Numbered from the stretch's first letter, positions 26,116 to 33,969 are shown. The stretch is DNA of 39,044 bases from an uncultured Prevotella sp. (GCA_900322175.1 ONYZ01000045.1:1-39044), one strand, 5' to 3'. Made by a program: numbers and translations. Notes: generated by a model not told the origin, from the letters alone.

Positions 26116-27372
26116 TTAGTTATAGCACATCTCTCCGTGCTCGTAAATATCAAGACCTTCTTCCTCGATACGCTTGCTGACGCGCAGACCGTGAATCTTC
26201 TTGATGCCATAGAACAGTGCTACACCACAGGCAGCTGCCCAGAGGTCGATGACTAGAACGCCGAAGCACTCAGCACCAAAGAATCCCCATCCGTGACCAT
26301 AAAATGCACCATTGCTGGTTGACAGCAGACCTGTCATCAGTGTACCCAGGATACCACATACGCCGTGTACTGAAGAAGCACCTACAGGATCGTCGATGTG
26401 AAGCTTGTGATCGATAAACTCGATGGCGAAAACCAGTACGATACCGCAAACCAGACCAATGATTACAGCGCCGAATGGTGATACGAGGTCGCAACCTGCT
26501 GTGATACCTACCAGACCAGCCAGAACACCGTTCAGAGTGAGTGAGAGCGAAGGCTTGCCATATTTAATATAGGTGAGGAACATTGTGGCAGTTCCACCAG
26601 CAACAGCAGCTAGGTTAGTGGTCAGGAACACGTGCGAGATAGCGATACGGTTAACTTCGCCGCTAGCAGCCAACTGAGAACCTGGGTTGAATCCGAACCA
26701 TCCCAACCAGAGGATGAATACGCCCAGAGAAGCCATAGCCAGGTTGTGACCAGGAATAGCGCGGCTCTTACCGTCCTCACCATACTTACCTACACGGGGA
26801 CCAAGTGCGATAGCACCAATCAGAGCCAGCACACCGCCTACACTGTGTACGATAGCAGAACCAGCAAAATCGTGGAATACATCGCCAAATGTGCTCATCA
26901 TAAATCCATCGGCAGCATCGTTGCAAAGCCAGCCACCACCCCAGGTCCAGTGACCCTCAACTGGGTAGATAATCAGCGAGATAACTGCACTGTAAACCAG
27001 ATACATAGAGAACTTGGTACGCTCGGCCATAGCACCACTAACGATAGTAGCAGCAGTAGCACAGAATACAGTCTCGAAAATCAAGAAACCTTCAACTGGC
27101 AGATCGCTCTCGTAGAAACTCAGGTCGCCCCAGCTAGGCATACCTATAAAACCACCAAGCACATCGCCACCAAACATAAAGCCGAAGCCCAGGAAGAAGA
27201 ACAACAGCGAGCCGAACATAAAGTCGACAAAGTTCTTCATCAAGATGTTAGCCGTGTTCTTACTACGAGTAAAACCTGCCTCACAGAGGGCAAAACCTGG
27301 CTGCATCCAGAAAACCAACATAGCTGCCAATAGCATCCATACGGTATCGAGTGAAATTCCTATTTCGTTCAT
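26116..27372 (-). CDS. amt: ammonium transporter Amt
   Basis: A 418-residue channel protein with eleven predicted membrane segments. Family motifs are WMLLAAMLVFWMQPGFALCE, DFAGSAIVHSVGGVLALIGA, LWLGWFGFNPGSQ and DDPVGASSVHGVCGILGT. The two pore histidines are His176 and His336 (equivalent to His168 and His318 of E. coli AmtB). It lets ammonium enter across the inner membrane and is normally closed by a P-II protein, whose gene lies 110 bases upstream in the same direction. The start has no cleavable signal peptide. The intergenic space to the P-II gene is largely filled by two GC-rich palindromic repeats. Confidence 0.96.
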   Translation of the reverse strand: MNEIGISLDTVWMLLAAMLVFWMQPGFALCEAGFTRSKNTANILMKNFVDFMFGSLLFFFLGFGFMFGGDVLGGFIGMPSWGDLSFYESDLPVEGFLIFETVFCATAATIVSGAMAERTKFSMYLVYSAVISLIIYPVEGHWTWGGGWLCNDAADGFMMSTFGDVFHDFAGSAIVHSVGGVLALIGAIALGPRVGKYGEDGKSRAIPGHNLAMASLGVFILWLGWFGFNPGSQLAASGEVNRIAISHVFLTTNLAAVAGGTATMFLTYIKYGKPSLSLTLNGVLAGLVGITAGCDLVSPFGAVIIGLVCGIVLVFAIEFIDHKLHIDDPVGASSVHGVCGILGTLMTGLLSTSNGAFYGHGWGFFGAECFGVLVIDLWAAACGVALFYGIKKIHGLRVSKRIEEEGLDIYEHGEMCYN

Positions 27373-27381
27373 AATTTATAA

Positions 27382-27417
27382 ACCTCCCCCTTACCCCCAC
27401 CAAAGAGAGGGGGAACC
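27382..27417 (-). repeat. GC-rich palindromic element, amt/P-II spacer copy A
   Basis: A pyrimidine block, short spacer and purine block (CCTCCCCCTTACCCCCACC then GAGAGGGGGAACC). Its reverse complement, TTCCCCCTCTC...GGTGGGGGTAAGGGGG, follows the same scheme as the two elements inside gltB. It is more diverged than copy B. Confidence 0.55.
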
Positions 27418-27450
27418 CGAACGGAGGTACGGGGTTTATGTTTGTTTTGT

Positions 27451-27479
27451 CTCCCCCTCCTTTTGAGGGGATGGGGAAG
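27451..27479 (+). repeat. GC-rich palindromic element, amt/P-II spacer copy B
   Basis: CTCCCCCTCC-TTTTGA-GGGGATGGGG shares the exact 12-mer GAGGGGATGGGG with the reverse complement of the first gltB element (34549-34585). It is opposite in orientation to copy A. Together they add two strong hairpins to the mRNA between the P-II and amt genes. Confidence 0.65.
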
Positions 27480-27482
27480 CCT

Positions 27483-27830
27483 CTATTTCTTATCTCTCAA
27501 AACAGTGTCACCGTGTTCGCCTGTACGGATAGACCATGTATCGAGCACATCGCTCACAAAGATACGGCCATCGCCTATCTCGCCCGTATGGGCTACCTTA
27601 AGAATGACATTTACAGTCGGATCTAGAAACATGTCTCGGCACACGATGGTGATGGCAACACGCTCAATCACGTCGGTACTGTACTGTACACCACGATAGA
27701 TTCGCTCCTGACGGCTCTGGCCGATGCCATGAACGTCGTGGTACTCAAACCAGTCGATGTCGGAAGAAAGCAGAGCAGCTTTCACCTCCTCGAACTTAGT
27801 CTTACGGATAATCGCTTCAATCTTTTTCAT
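27483..27830 (-). CDS. P-II nitrogen regulatory protein
   Basis: The 115-residue protein MKKIEAIIRKTKFEEVKAAL is a P-II trimer subunit that binds ATP/ADP and 2-oxoglutarate and gates Amt. Conserved are the B-loop KVAHTGEIGDGRIFV and C-terminal SIRTGEHGD. The T-loop HGIGQSRQERIYRGVQY is one residue shorter than in E. coli GlnB. Tyr45 and Tyr50 align with Tyr46 and the uridylylation site Tyr51, but the RQK stretch around Gln39 is replaced by QSR. Position upstream of amt argues for the GlnK role; I leave the symbol blank because GlnB and GlnK cannot be told apart by sequence alone here. Confidence 0.93.
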   Translation of the reverse strand: MKKIEAIIRKTKFEEVKAALLSSDIDWFEYHDVHGIGQSRQERIYRGVQYSTDVIERVAITIVCRDMFLDPTVNVILKVAHTGEIGDGRIFVSDVLDTWSIRTGEHGDTVLRDKK

Positions 27831-27899
27831 ACCTCTTAACTTTTTACCTATTTATAATATAATTCATTAAAATGATGACACTTTGTCATTTCTTGGGTG

Positions 27900-27907
27900 C
27901 AAAGTTA
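27900..27907 (-). promoter_or_regulatory. -7 box of the P-II/amt operon promoter
   Basis: TAACTTTG followed by CACCC on the minus strand. The -33 region lacks a clear TTTG, which fits a promoter needing an activator. The TGACA-CTT-TGTCA palindrome at 27876-27888 lies just downstream, in the leader. Confidence 0.55.
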
Positions 27908-28009
27908 CGACATTTTGTAAGTAAAACCATTGTAAACGCACACATTTTGTTTATTTTTCTTTTATTTCGTTATCCTTTTGTATTCGATTAACACGATTTG
28001 CTTTTAAAT

Positions 28010-28038
28010 TGTAAGCAAAACACGTCTCAATGCTTACA
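28010..28038. promoter_or_regulatory. inverted-repeat operator, dapL and P-II copy
   Basis: TGTAAGC (28010-28016), a 15-base spacer and GCTTACA (28032-28038). The same element with identical spacing is at 33941-33969 upstream of gltB, and similarity extends over about 60 bases (28006-28065), including AAGCAAAACAC in the spacer and ATTGTTA after it. The right arm ends 70 bases before the first base of the dapL -7 box, exactly as at gltB. Confidence 0.7.
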
Positions 28039-28107
28039 AATTGTTACTTTTACATAAAAAGAAGATGATTATGCTAAGTTTTCTGTAGTTTTTCGTGTAA
28101 ATTATAG

Positions 28108-28115
28108 TACCTTTG
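28108..28115 (+). promoter_or_regulatory. -7 box of dapL promoter
   Basis: TACCTTTG followed by CATCC, 44 bases before the dapL ATG. No good TTTG at the -33 distance; an upstream activator bound at the shared element would explain this. Confidence 0.6.
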
Positions 28116-28159
28116 CATCCGAAAAAAGAATTATAAACGCAAACACTTACATAATTATT

Positions 28160-29392
28160 ATGGCATTAGTAAACGACCACTTCTTGAAACTGCCGAACAA
28201 CTATCTGTTCGCCGACATCGCAAAAAAGGTAAACGCCTTTAAGACCATGCATCCCAAAGTAGATGTTATCTCGCTAGGTATAGGTGATGTAACACAACCA
28301 CTGGCACCAGCTGTAATAGAGGCAATACACAAGGCTGCCGACGAGATGGCCACACGTCAGGGGTTCAGAGGCTACGGTCCTGAGCAGGGCTACGATTTTT
28401 TGCGCGATGCTATCTTGAAAAACGATTTCCTGCCACGTGGCATCCATCTGGAACGAGACGAAGTGTTTATCAACGACGGCGCCAAGAGTGATACGGGCAA
28501 CATTCAGGAGCTGGTACGCTGGGACAACTCTATCGGTGTTACTGATCCTATCTATCCTGTCTATATCGACTCGAATGTGATGATTGGTCGCGCTGGTGTG
28601 CAAGAGGATGGCCGTTGGTCTAATGTACTTTATATGCCTTGTAATGCCGAGAATGGATTTGTGCCAGAATTGCCCGACCGTCGTGTAGATGTCATCTATC
28701 TGTGCTACCCCAACAACCCCACGGGTACAGTAATCTCGAAGGCAGAACTGCGCAAGTGGGTGAACTACGCGCTGAAGAACGATACGCTCATCTTCTACGA
28801 TGCTGCTTATCAGGCATATATCCAGGACGATGAGATTCCTCATAGCATCTACGAGATTCGCGGTGCCCGTAAGTGCGCCATCGAGTTCCACTCGTACTCT
28901 AAGACGGCAGGCTTTACTGGTGTGCGTTGTGGCTACACCATCGTGCCAAAGGAGGTTACGGCTGCCACACTCGAAGGCGAGCGCATACCTCTCAATCCAC
29001 TGTGGAACCGTCGCCAGTGTACCAAGTTTAATGGCACTAGCTACATCTCGCAGCGTGCTGCAGAGGCTATCTATACGCCTGAAGGCAAGCAACAGATTAA
29101 GGAAACCATCGACTACTACATGCAGAACGCCAAGAAGATGCTCACCACCCTGCGCAGTCTTGGATTTGAGTGCTACGGCGGCGAGAATGCTCCATATATC
29201 TGGGCCAAGACACCAGAGACATCAGGCTCTTGGCAATTCTTCGAGGAGATGCTGTATGGTGCCCACGTAGTATGTACTCCAGGCGTAGGCTTCGGTCCAT
29301 CAGGCGAGGGATATGTACGCTTTACGGCATTCGGCAGTCATGAGCAGACCGACGAGGCGCTGCAACGAATTGAAAACTGGCTTAAGAAATAA
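28160..29392 (+). CDS. dapL: LL-diaminopimelate aminotransferase
   Basis: A 410-residue class I/II PLP aminotransferase. DapL converts tetrahydrodipicolinate and glutamate directly to LL-diaminopimelate, a short cut in lysine and peptidoglycan synthesis used by many Bacteroidetes. The start MALVNDHFLKLPNNYLFADI and motifs SLGIGDVTQPL, FRGYGPEQGYDFLRD, YLCYPNNPTGTVI and HSYSKTAGFTGVRCGY with the PLP lysine Lys248 are characteristic of DapL rather than AspC. Its amino donor is glutamate, which links it to the nitrogen genes around it. The ATG at 28160 has a 44-base spacing to a -7 box. Confidence 0.96.
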   Translation: MALVNDHFLKLPNNYLFADIAKKVNAFKTMHPKVDVISLGIGDVTQPLAPAVIEAIHKAADEMATRQGFRGYGPEQGYDFLRDAILKNDFLPRGIHLERDEVFINDGAKSDTGNIQELVRWDNSIGVTDPIYPVYIDSNVMIGRAGVQEDGRWSNVLYMPCNAENGFVPELPDRRVDVIYLCYPNNPTGTVISKAELRKWVNYALKNDTLIFYDAAYQAYIQDDEIPHSIYEIRGARKCAIEFHSYSKTAGFTGVRCGYTIVPKEVTAATLEGERIPLNPLWNRRQCTKFNGTSYISQRAAEAIYTPEGKQQIKETIDYYMQNAKKMLTTLRSLGFECYGGENAPYIWAKTPETSGSWQFFEEMLYGAHVVCTPGVGFGPSGEGYVRFTAFGSHEQTDEALQRIENWLKK

Positions 29393-29400
29393 GTAAAAAT

Positions 29401-29425
29401 GAAGTAGGTCGCTTGGACCTACTTC
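29401..29425. terminator. bidirectional hairpin between dapL and the PurF-like gene
   Basis: GAAGTAGGTC (29401-29410) and GACCTACTTC (29416-29425) are perfect 10-bp arms with a 5-base loop. On the minus strand ATTTTTAC follows, a good U-run for the PurF-like gene, whose last codons and TAG form part of the stem. On the plus strand only TTTGC follows. Confidence 0.8.
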
Positions 29426-31167
29426 TTTGCTACATTATCAACATAATTAATAAAGGCTTGATTCACTAGTCGTATACCGCCTGGTGTGGGATAGTGTCCT
29501 GTAAAGTACCAGTCACCCGGATGATTCGGGCAAGCCTCATGCAGGCCTTCGATACTCTGGAACACGAGTTCTATTGGAGCCTGCATATCAGCAGGACGCA
29601 ACATCTCTACTATCTTATTGTTAATCTCCTCGACCGTAAACGGCGCATACACGGCACGCACACAGTTCTGCATCTCCTCCTTAGGCTTCTGCAGTTCGCG
29701 CTTGCAGGCCAGATAGGTATCGTTCACCAACTGCCACATACCGCGCTCCTCTATCAGGGCCATCGTAGCGCGGAAGGCGCAGAACTCCTCCAGTCTGGCC
29801 ATATCTATGCCGTAGTAGTCAGGATAACGAATCTGTGGCGAACTTGATACCATCACTATCTTCTTGGGGTGCAGACGGTCCAGAATCTTAAAGATACTCT
29901 CCTTAAGAGTGGTTCCGCGCACTATCGAGTCGTCGATAATCACCAAATTGTCCTCGTAGGGATTCAGGCTACCGTAACTTATGTCATATACGTGGGCGGC
30001 AAGATCGTTGCGCTCGCTGTTGTCGGCGATAAAGGTGCGCATCTTGATGTCTTTCCACACCACCTTCTCTGTACGCACATCGCCGTGAAGCTTACGGAAC
30101 CCGTCTGTCATCCCATAAAAGGCCACCTCGGCGGTGTTAGGGATATAGGAGAAAACGGAATGGGACACATCACCGTCGATGGCCTTTAGGATGGGTTGCG
30201 TCAACTGTTCGCCCAGTCGTTTGCGCTCCTGGTAGATGTCGCAGTCGGAACCGCGACTGAAATAGATGCGCTCGAACGAGCAGGCGCTCAGCTTCTGGGC
30301 AGGCATAATCTGCTCCAGTCGGCTCTCGCCGTTTTTATGTACTATCAGTGCCTGACCTGGCATAAGCTCATGCACGTCTTTACTGTCTATATCAAATGTG
30401 GTTTGTAGCACTGGGCGCTCGCTGGCCAGCGCTATTACCTCGTCGTTGCGATAGTAGAAGGCCGGACGTATGCCCCAGGGGTCGCGCACGCTGAACATCT
30501 CGCCGCTACCAGTCAGTCCGCACATCACAAAACCACCATCGTAATGCTGCATCGTGGTACGCAGCACGTTGGCCATCTCTACGTGTTCGTCGATGTAGTT
30601 GGTGATGGCTGTGCCCTCAAGACCTTTTTCCTTAGCCTCAACGAATAATCGCTCCACCTCGCGATCCAAGCGATGTCCCATCAGTTCGAGCGTGATGTAT
30701 GAATCGCCGTAGATACGTGGACTCTGACCTTGGGCAGTCAGGAATTCAAACACTTCGTCGATGTTGGTCATATTGAAGTTTCCGCACAGACACAGGTTCT
30801 TAGCGCGCCAATTGTTACGGCGAAGGAATGGGTGTACGAATGTCAGTCCGCTCTTGCCTGTAGTCGAATAGCGCAGATGACCCATCAGCAGTTCACCCTT
30901 CATCTCCTCAGTCACACGACCGAATATCTCTGTTATCGCATTCTTACCTTCGGCCTTCTCGCGGAACATATACTCAGTGCCAGGCTTGTTGTTCAGGTTT
31001 ACTGAGGCTATACCAGCGCCCTCTTGTCCGCGGTTGTGCTGCTTCTCCATCATCAGATAGAGCTTGTTGAAACCATAGGCCCATGTGCCGTATTTCTTCT
31101 CGTAGTACTCCAGTGGCTTCAGCAGGCGAATCATCGCCACACCACACTCATGCTTTAATTGCTCCAT
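29419..31167 (-). CDS. PurF-like amidophosphoribosyltransferase, long Bacteroidota form
   Basis: The 582-residue protein has an N-terminal glutamine amidotransferase class II domain (HECGVAMIRL with Cys8, NRGQEGAGIAS, MGHLRYSTTGKSG, CGNFNMTN). The C-terminal phosphoribosyltransferase domain carries the PRPP loop LVIIDDSIVRGTT. PurF makes phosphoribosylamine from PRPP and glutamine, the first step of purine synthesis. This version is over 100 residues longer than the classical enzyme, with an inserted stretch between the domains and a long C-terminal tail. Whether it is the main PurF or a variant with another role is not clear, so no symbol is given. It lies 22 bases downstream of pyrG in one operon. 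Confidence 0.87.
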   Translation of the reverse strand: MEQLKHECGVAMIRLLKPLEYYEKKYGTWAYGFNKLYLMMEKQHNRGQEGAGIASVNLNNKPGTEYMFREKAEGKNAITEIFGRVTEEMKGELLMGHLRYSTTGKSGLTFVHPFLRRNNWRAKNLCLCGNFNMTNIDEVFEFLTAQGQSPRIYGDSYITLELMGHRLDREVERLFVEAKEKGLEGTAITNYIDEHVEMANVLRTTMQHYDGGFVMCGLTGSGEMFSVRDPWGIRPAFYYRNDEVIALASERPVLQTTFDIDSKDVHELMPGQALIVHKNGESRLEQIMPAQKLSACSFERIYFSRGSDCDIYQERKRLGEQLTQPILKAIDGDVSHSVFSYIPNTAEVAFYGMTDGFRKLHGDVRTEKVVWKDIKMRTFIADNSERNDLAAHVYDISYGSLNPYEDNLVIIDDSIVRGTTLKESIFKILDRLHPKKIVMVSSSPQIRYPDYYGIDMARLEEFCAFRATMALIEERGMWQLVNDTYLACKRELQKPKEEMQNCVRAVYAPFTVEEINNKIVEMLRPADMQAPIELVFQSIEGLHEACPNHPGDWYFTGHYPTPGGIRLVNQAFINYVDNVAKK

Positions 31168-31189
31168 AAATGTTCAACGTTTACATTTT

Positions 31190-32788
31190 TCAATTTTTAC
31201 ATTCTTTTATGAAGCTCATAAACAGCGGATGTGGGTTCAGTACTGTTGATGAATATTCAGGATGGAACTGTGTGCCGATATACCAACGCTTTTCTGGTAT
31301 CTCCACGATTTCCACCAGATTGGCATCAGGGTTGATACCTACACACTTCATGCCCTTAACCTCGTACTCCTCCTGATACTCATTATTAAACTCATAGCGA
31401 TGGCGATGGCGCTCCTTTATCAGCGTTTCCTCGCCATAGGCTTCGTAAGTCTTGCTATCCTTCACCAGTTCGCACTCGTAAGCGCCCAGTCGCATAGTGC
31501 CGCCCATCTGGGTTATGTTCTTCTGCTCCTCCATCATGTCAATAACATTATGTGGAGTCTTGTCGTCCATCTCTGCACTATTGGCATCCTTATAGCCCAA
31601 TACGTTGCGTGCAAACTCAATTACCATCATCTGCATACCCAGACAGATACCAAATGTTGGAATATCGTTGGTGCGGGTATATTCGGCAGTTATGATTTTC
31701 CCCTCGATACCACGCTGTCCGAATCCCGGACAGATCACCACGCCCTGCATACCGCTCAACTTCTCGCCGATGTTCTGCTTGGTTATCTCCTCGCTGTTCA
31801 CAAAGTGCAACTTAGCCTTCACATCATTATATATACCAGCCAGGTTCAGACTCTCGCGGATGCTCTTGTAGGCATCCTGCAGGTCGTACTTGCCCACCAG
31901 CGCGATGTGTACCTCCTTGGTGGCGTTGAGCTGCTTGTCCAGAAAGTCGTGCCAAGGTTTCATCGCAGGCGTCTCGCCCACGGGGATTCCTATCTTTCGC
32001 ATGATGGCTGCATCCAACCCCTGATGCTGCATGTTCACAGGCACCTCGTAGATGCTAGGCAGATCCTCGCTCTGTACCACGCACTCCAGTTCTACATTAC
32101 AGAATGATGCCACCTTCATACGCATCGAGTCGTCCAGATGTCGCTCTGTGCGCAGCACCAGTATATCCGGCTGAATACCCATACTCTGCAACTCCTTCAC
32201 TGAGTGCTGTGTGGGCTTGGTCTTCAACTCGTCGGCTGCTTTTAAGTAAGGTACGTACGTAAGGTGTACGCATACCGCATCGCGACCCAACTGGTAGCGC
32301 AACTGTCGGATAGCCTCCATAAACGGCGCACTCTCGATGTCGCCGATAGTTCCGCCCACTTCTGTAATCACAAAGTCGAGTTTCTCGTCCTGTTCATCCT
32401 CGCGCAGCATACGGCGCTTTATCTCATCTGTGATGTGTGGCACTACCTGGATGGTTTTACCCAGGTAGTCGCCGTGACGCTCACGGTCTATCACCGTCTT
32501 ATAGATGCGTCCTGTTGTTATGCTGTTGTTTCGTGTTGTATGTATGCCTGTAAACCGCTCGTAGTGTCCCAGGTCCAGATCGGTCTCAAAACCGTCGGCT
32601 GTCACGTAGCACTCGCCGTGCTCGTAGGGGTTCAGCGTGCCTGGGTCGATGTTGATGTACGGGTCGAATTTCTGTATAGTCACCTTGTAGCCACGTGCTT
32701 GCAGCAATTTGCCTATGCTGGCCGATATGATTCCCTTACCAAGTGAAGAAACCACACCGCCTGTAACGAAAATGTACTTTGTTTCCAT
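31190..32788 (-). CDS. pyrG: CTP synthase
   Basis: PyrG aminates UTP to CTP with ATP and glutamine. I start it at the ATG at 32788 (532 residues), whose product opens METKYIFVTGGVVSSLGKG, the invariant CTP synthase N-terminus; an ATG at 32842 would lie upstream of the promoter. Motifs include KFDPYINIDPGTLNPYEHGE, VITEVGGTIGDIES, and in the glutaminase domain GICLGMQMMVIEF (nucleophile Cys) and QFHPEYSS. Length is typical. First gene of an operon with the PurF-like enzyme, joining pyrimidine and purine amidotransferases. Confidence 0.97.
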   Translation of the reverse strand: METKYIFVTGGVVSSLGKGIISASIGKLLQARGYKVTIQKFDPYINIDPGTLNPYEHGECYVTADGFETDLDLGHYERFTGIHTTRNNSITTGRIYKTVIDRERHGDYLGKTIQVVPHITDEIKRRMLREDEQDEKLDFVITEVGGTIGDIESAPFMEAIRQLRYQLGRDAVCVHLTYVPYLKAADELKTKPTQHSVKELQSMGIQPDILVLRTERHLDDSMRMKVASFCNVELECVVQSEDLPSIYEVPVNMQHQGLDAAIMRKIGIPVGETPAMKPWHDFLDKQLNATKEVHIALVGKYDLQDAYKSIRESLNLAGIYNDVKAKLHFVNSEEITKQNIGEKLSGMQGVVICPGFGQRGIEGKIITAEYTRTNDIPTFGICLGMQMMVIEFARNVLGYKDANSAEMDDKTPHNVIDMMEEQKNITQMGGTMRLGAYECELVKDSKTYEAYGEETLIKERHRHRYEFNNEYQEEYEVKGMKCVGINPDANLVEIVEIPEKRWYIGTQFHPEYSSTVLNPHPLFMSFIKECKN

Positions 32789-32815
32789 AAAAACCATTAT
32801 CCTTTTTATGGACTG

Positions 32816-32846
32816 CAAAGGTAAGCATTTTCCCGATTTCAATCAA
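32816..32846 (-). promoter_or_regulatory. promoter of the pyrG operon
   Basis: Minus-strand TACCTTTG (32823-32816) with TTG at 32846-32844, 20 bases upstream. Predicted start is near 32809, about 21 bases before the ATG at 32788. This supports the shorter pyrG start. Confidence 0.65.
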
Positions 32847-32887
32847 TATTCAACGGTAAATTTTTATCTACTTTTTCGTCAAAACTA

Positions 32888-32928
32888 TCAATCCGAAAGC
32901 AAACTTTGCAGTTTTGCTTTCAGATTGA
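32888..32928. repeat. 16-bp inverted repeat upstream of the pyrG promoter
   Basis: TCAATCCGAAAGCAAA (32888-32903) and TTTGCTTTCAGATTGA (32913-32928) pair with one mismatch around a 9-base loop. It lies about 40 bases upstream of the pyrG -33 element and has no U-run. The rest of the 275-base gap to the broken ATPase (32,929-33,063) shows nothing recognisable. Confidence 0.7.
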
Positions 32929-33063
32929 AACATAAGTGGTACGAATGATTACACTACGTCTGAATCAGTCTAACCTTACGTCGATTACCTGATGGACGAA
33001 CGGCGAAGCTCAGCCCCTCTTTCTTTTCTAGGCTTCATAGTTTATGTTTTAATCTTGCAATAA

Positions 33064-33661
33064 TCAATCAAATAGTTCACTCATTGTCACAACTTTCTGG
33101 AAAAGTCCGCTATGAGCGTTGTGTTTCAGTCCAAGCGTTGTTACAAGTGTCAAGTGGATCGTTTGTTTGAATGAAAGACTTTCTTGTAAAGTCGCGATCC
33201 GGCCTCTAAGTGCCAGTTCGTCTTCATTCTTCGGTTCATACTCTGTTGATAGAAATTTCATCTCACAGAGATTTACCACACGGTCATCTCTGATAATCAG
33301 CATGTCGATCTGAGCACCAGTCTTGACCTCATCACCCTTGACAATCCATGGTGATTCTGTTGATGACACACCTTCAACGCCCAGTGCTTTCTTAATCATA
33401 GTGATATGACTAAAGCATACCCGCTCGAAAGCCAATCCTCGCCACGAATTGAGCCTCAAGCTGGTCGCGCATGGAGATTCTACGTTCCTTGTCATAAGGA
33501 GACAGCCCGCTGTGATAAAAGGTCATTTTGTCTTGGAACAACTCCTTGACTAGATAAGTCTTTCCCACTCGTCTGCGACCATAGATGGCCACAAACTCCG
33601 GCTTATCACTTTGATAGCGTTCCTCTAGTTCTTCGATTTCTCTTTTTCTACCGATTATCAT
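33064..33661 (-). pseudogene. remnant of a DUF234-type AAA ATPase (internal deletion and frameshift)
   Basis: The 5' part starts at the ATG at 33661 (MIIGRKREIEELEERYQ) and carries a Walker A motif YGRRRVGKTYLV, as in archaeal-type ATPases. About 75 codons in, at RISMRDQLEAQF (near 33440-33470), the reading frame ends. In another frame the sequence continues with the family's C-terminal part: NSWRGLAFERVCFSHITMIK, WIVKGDEVKTGAQIDMLI and VNLCEMKF, a PD-(D/E)XK-like nuclease core. Members of this family are about 370-480 residues; here the whole middle of the ATPase (Walker B, sensor regions) is missing and the joint is out of frame. It is therefore a pseudogene. Two palindromes lie upstream, in its old promoter region. 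Confidence 0.85.
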
Positions 33662-33705
33662 AGTCAATACAGTCTTAAATCTGGCCACAAAGAAGAAATA
33701 GTTTT

Positions 33706-33743
33706 TATTTGGCCAAATAAACACCCATATATTTAGCCAAATA
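33706..33743. promoter_or_regulatory. pair of TATTTGGCCAAATA palindromes
   Basis: TATTTGGCCAAATA (33706-33719) is a perfect 14-base palindrome. TATTTAGCCAAATA (33730-33743) is the same with one change. Their centres are 24 bases apart, upstream of the broken ATPase. This looks like an operator pair for a dimeric repressor, now orphaned or serving another transcript. Confidence 0.6.
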
Positions 33744-33895
33744 CAATAAAAAACAGAAGTTTTGGCTGATTATACGCGTCTATTCTCCATAATTGACCAG
33801 TTGCATGGGATGCAGACCGTTTTAAGGGTAAAAGAGGTGAAGAAGAAACAAGTCGTAAGGTAAGCCTGATACAGACGTAACGTTAATTTATCAGG

Positions 33896-33931
33896 GAGAC
33901 CGTCAATCGGTGAGGTTGGCGGTCTCTTTTT
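33896..33931 (+). terminator. strong rho-independent terminator with no upstream gene
   Basis: GAGACCGTCAATC (33896-33908) pairs with GGTTGGCGGTCTC (33914-33926) through 13 bp including two G-U pairs, with loop GGTGA and TTTTT after it. The nearest gene on its 5' side is on the other strand, so it must end a short unidentified RNA starting after about 33,745. In the 414-base gap 33,662-34,075 this terminator, the palindromes, the shared element and the gltB promoter are all I can see. Confidence 0.8.
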
Positions 33932-33940
33932 GTTTCAAAT

Positions 33941-33969
33941 TGCAAGCAAAACACCTAAATATGCTTACA
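33941..33969. promoter_or_regulatory. inverted-repeat operator, gltB copy
   Basis: TGCAAGC (33941-33947), 15-base spacer, GCTTACA (33963-33969). Flanks match the dapL copy: AAATTG before, AAAACAC at the spacer start, ATTGTTA after. Its right arm ends 70 bases before the gltB -7 box, the same as at dapL. Confidence 0.7.

Larger units (their letters stand above)
27831..28159. other. divergent regulatory region, P-II/amt versus dapL
   Basis: This 329-base gap has no gene. From left to right it holds a TGACA-CTT-TGTCA palindrome (27876-27888) in the P-II leader, the P-II -7 box (27900-27907, minus), an A+T-rich centre, the element shared with gltB (28006-28065), and the dapL -7 box (28108-28115, plus). 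Confidence 0.8.

Noticed and set aside
33857-33880. Resemblance to the 3' end of 16S rRNA (AAGTCGTAAGGTAAGCC)
   Set aside because: Only about 17 bases match, with gaps; no other rRNA sequence is nearby, so chance is the best explanation.
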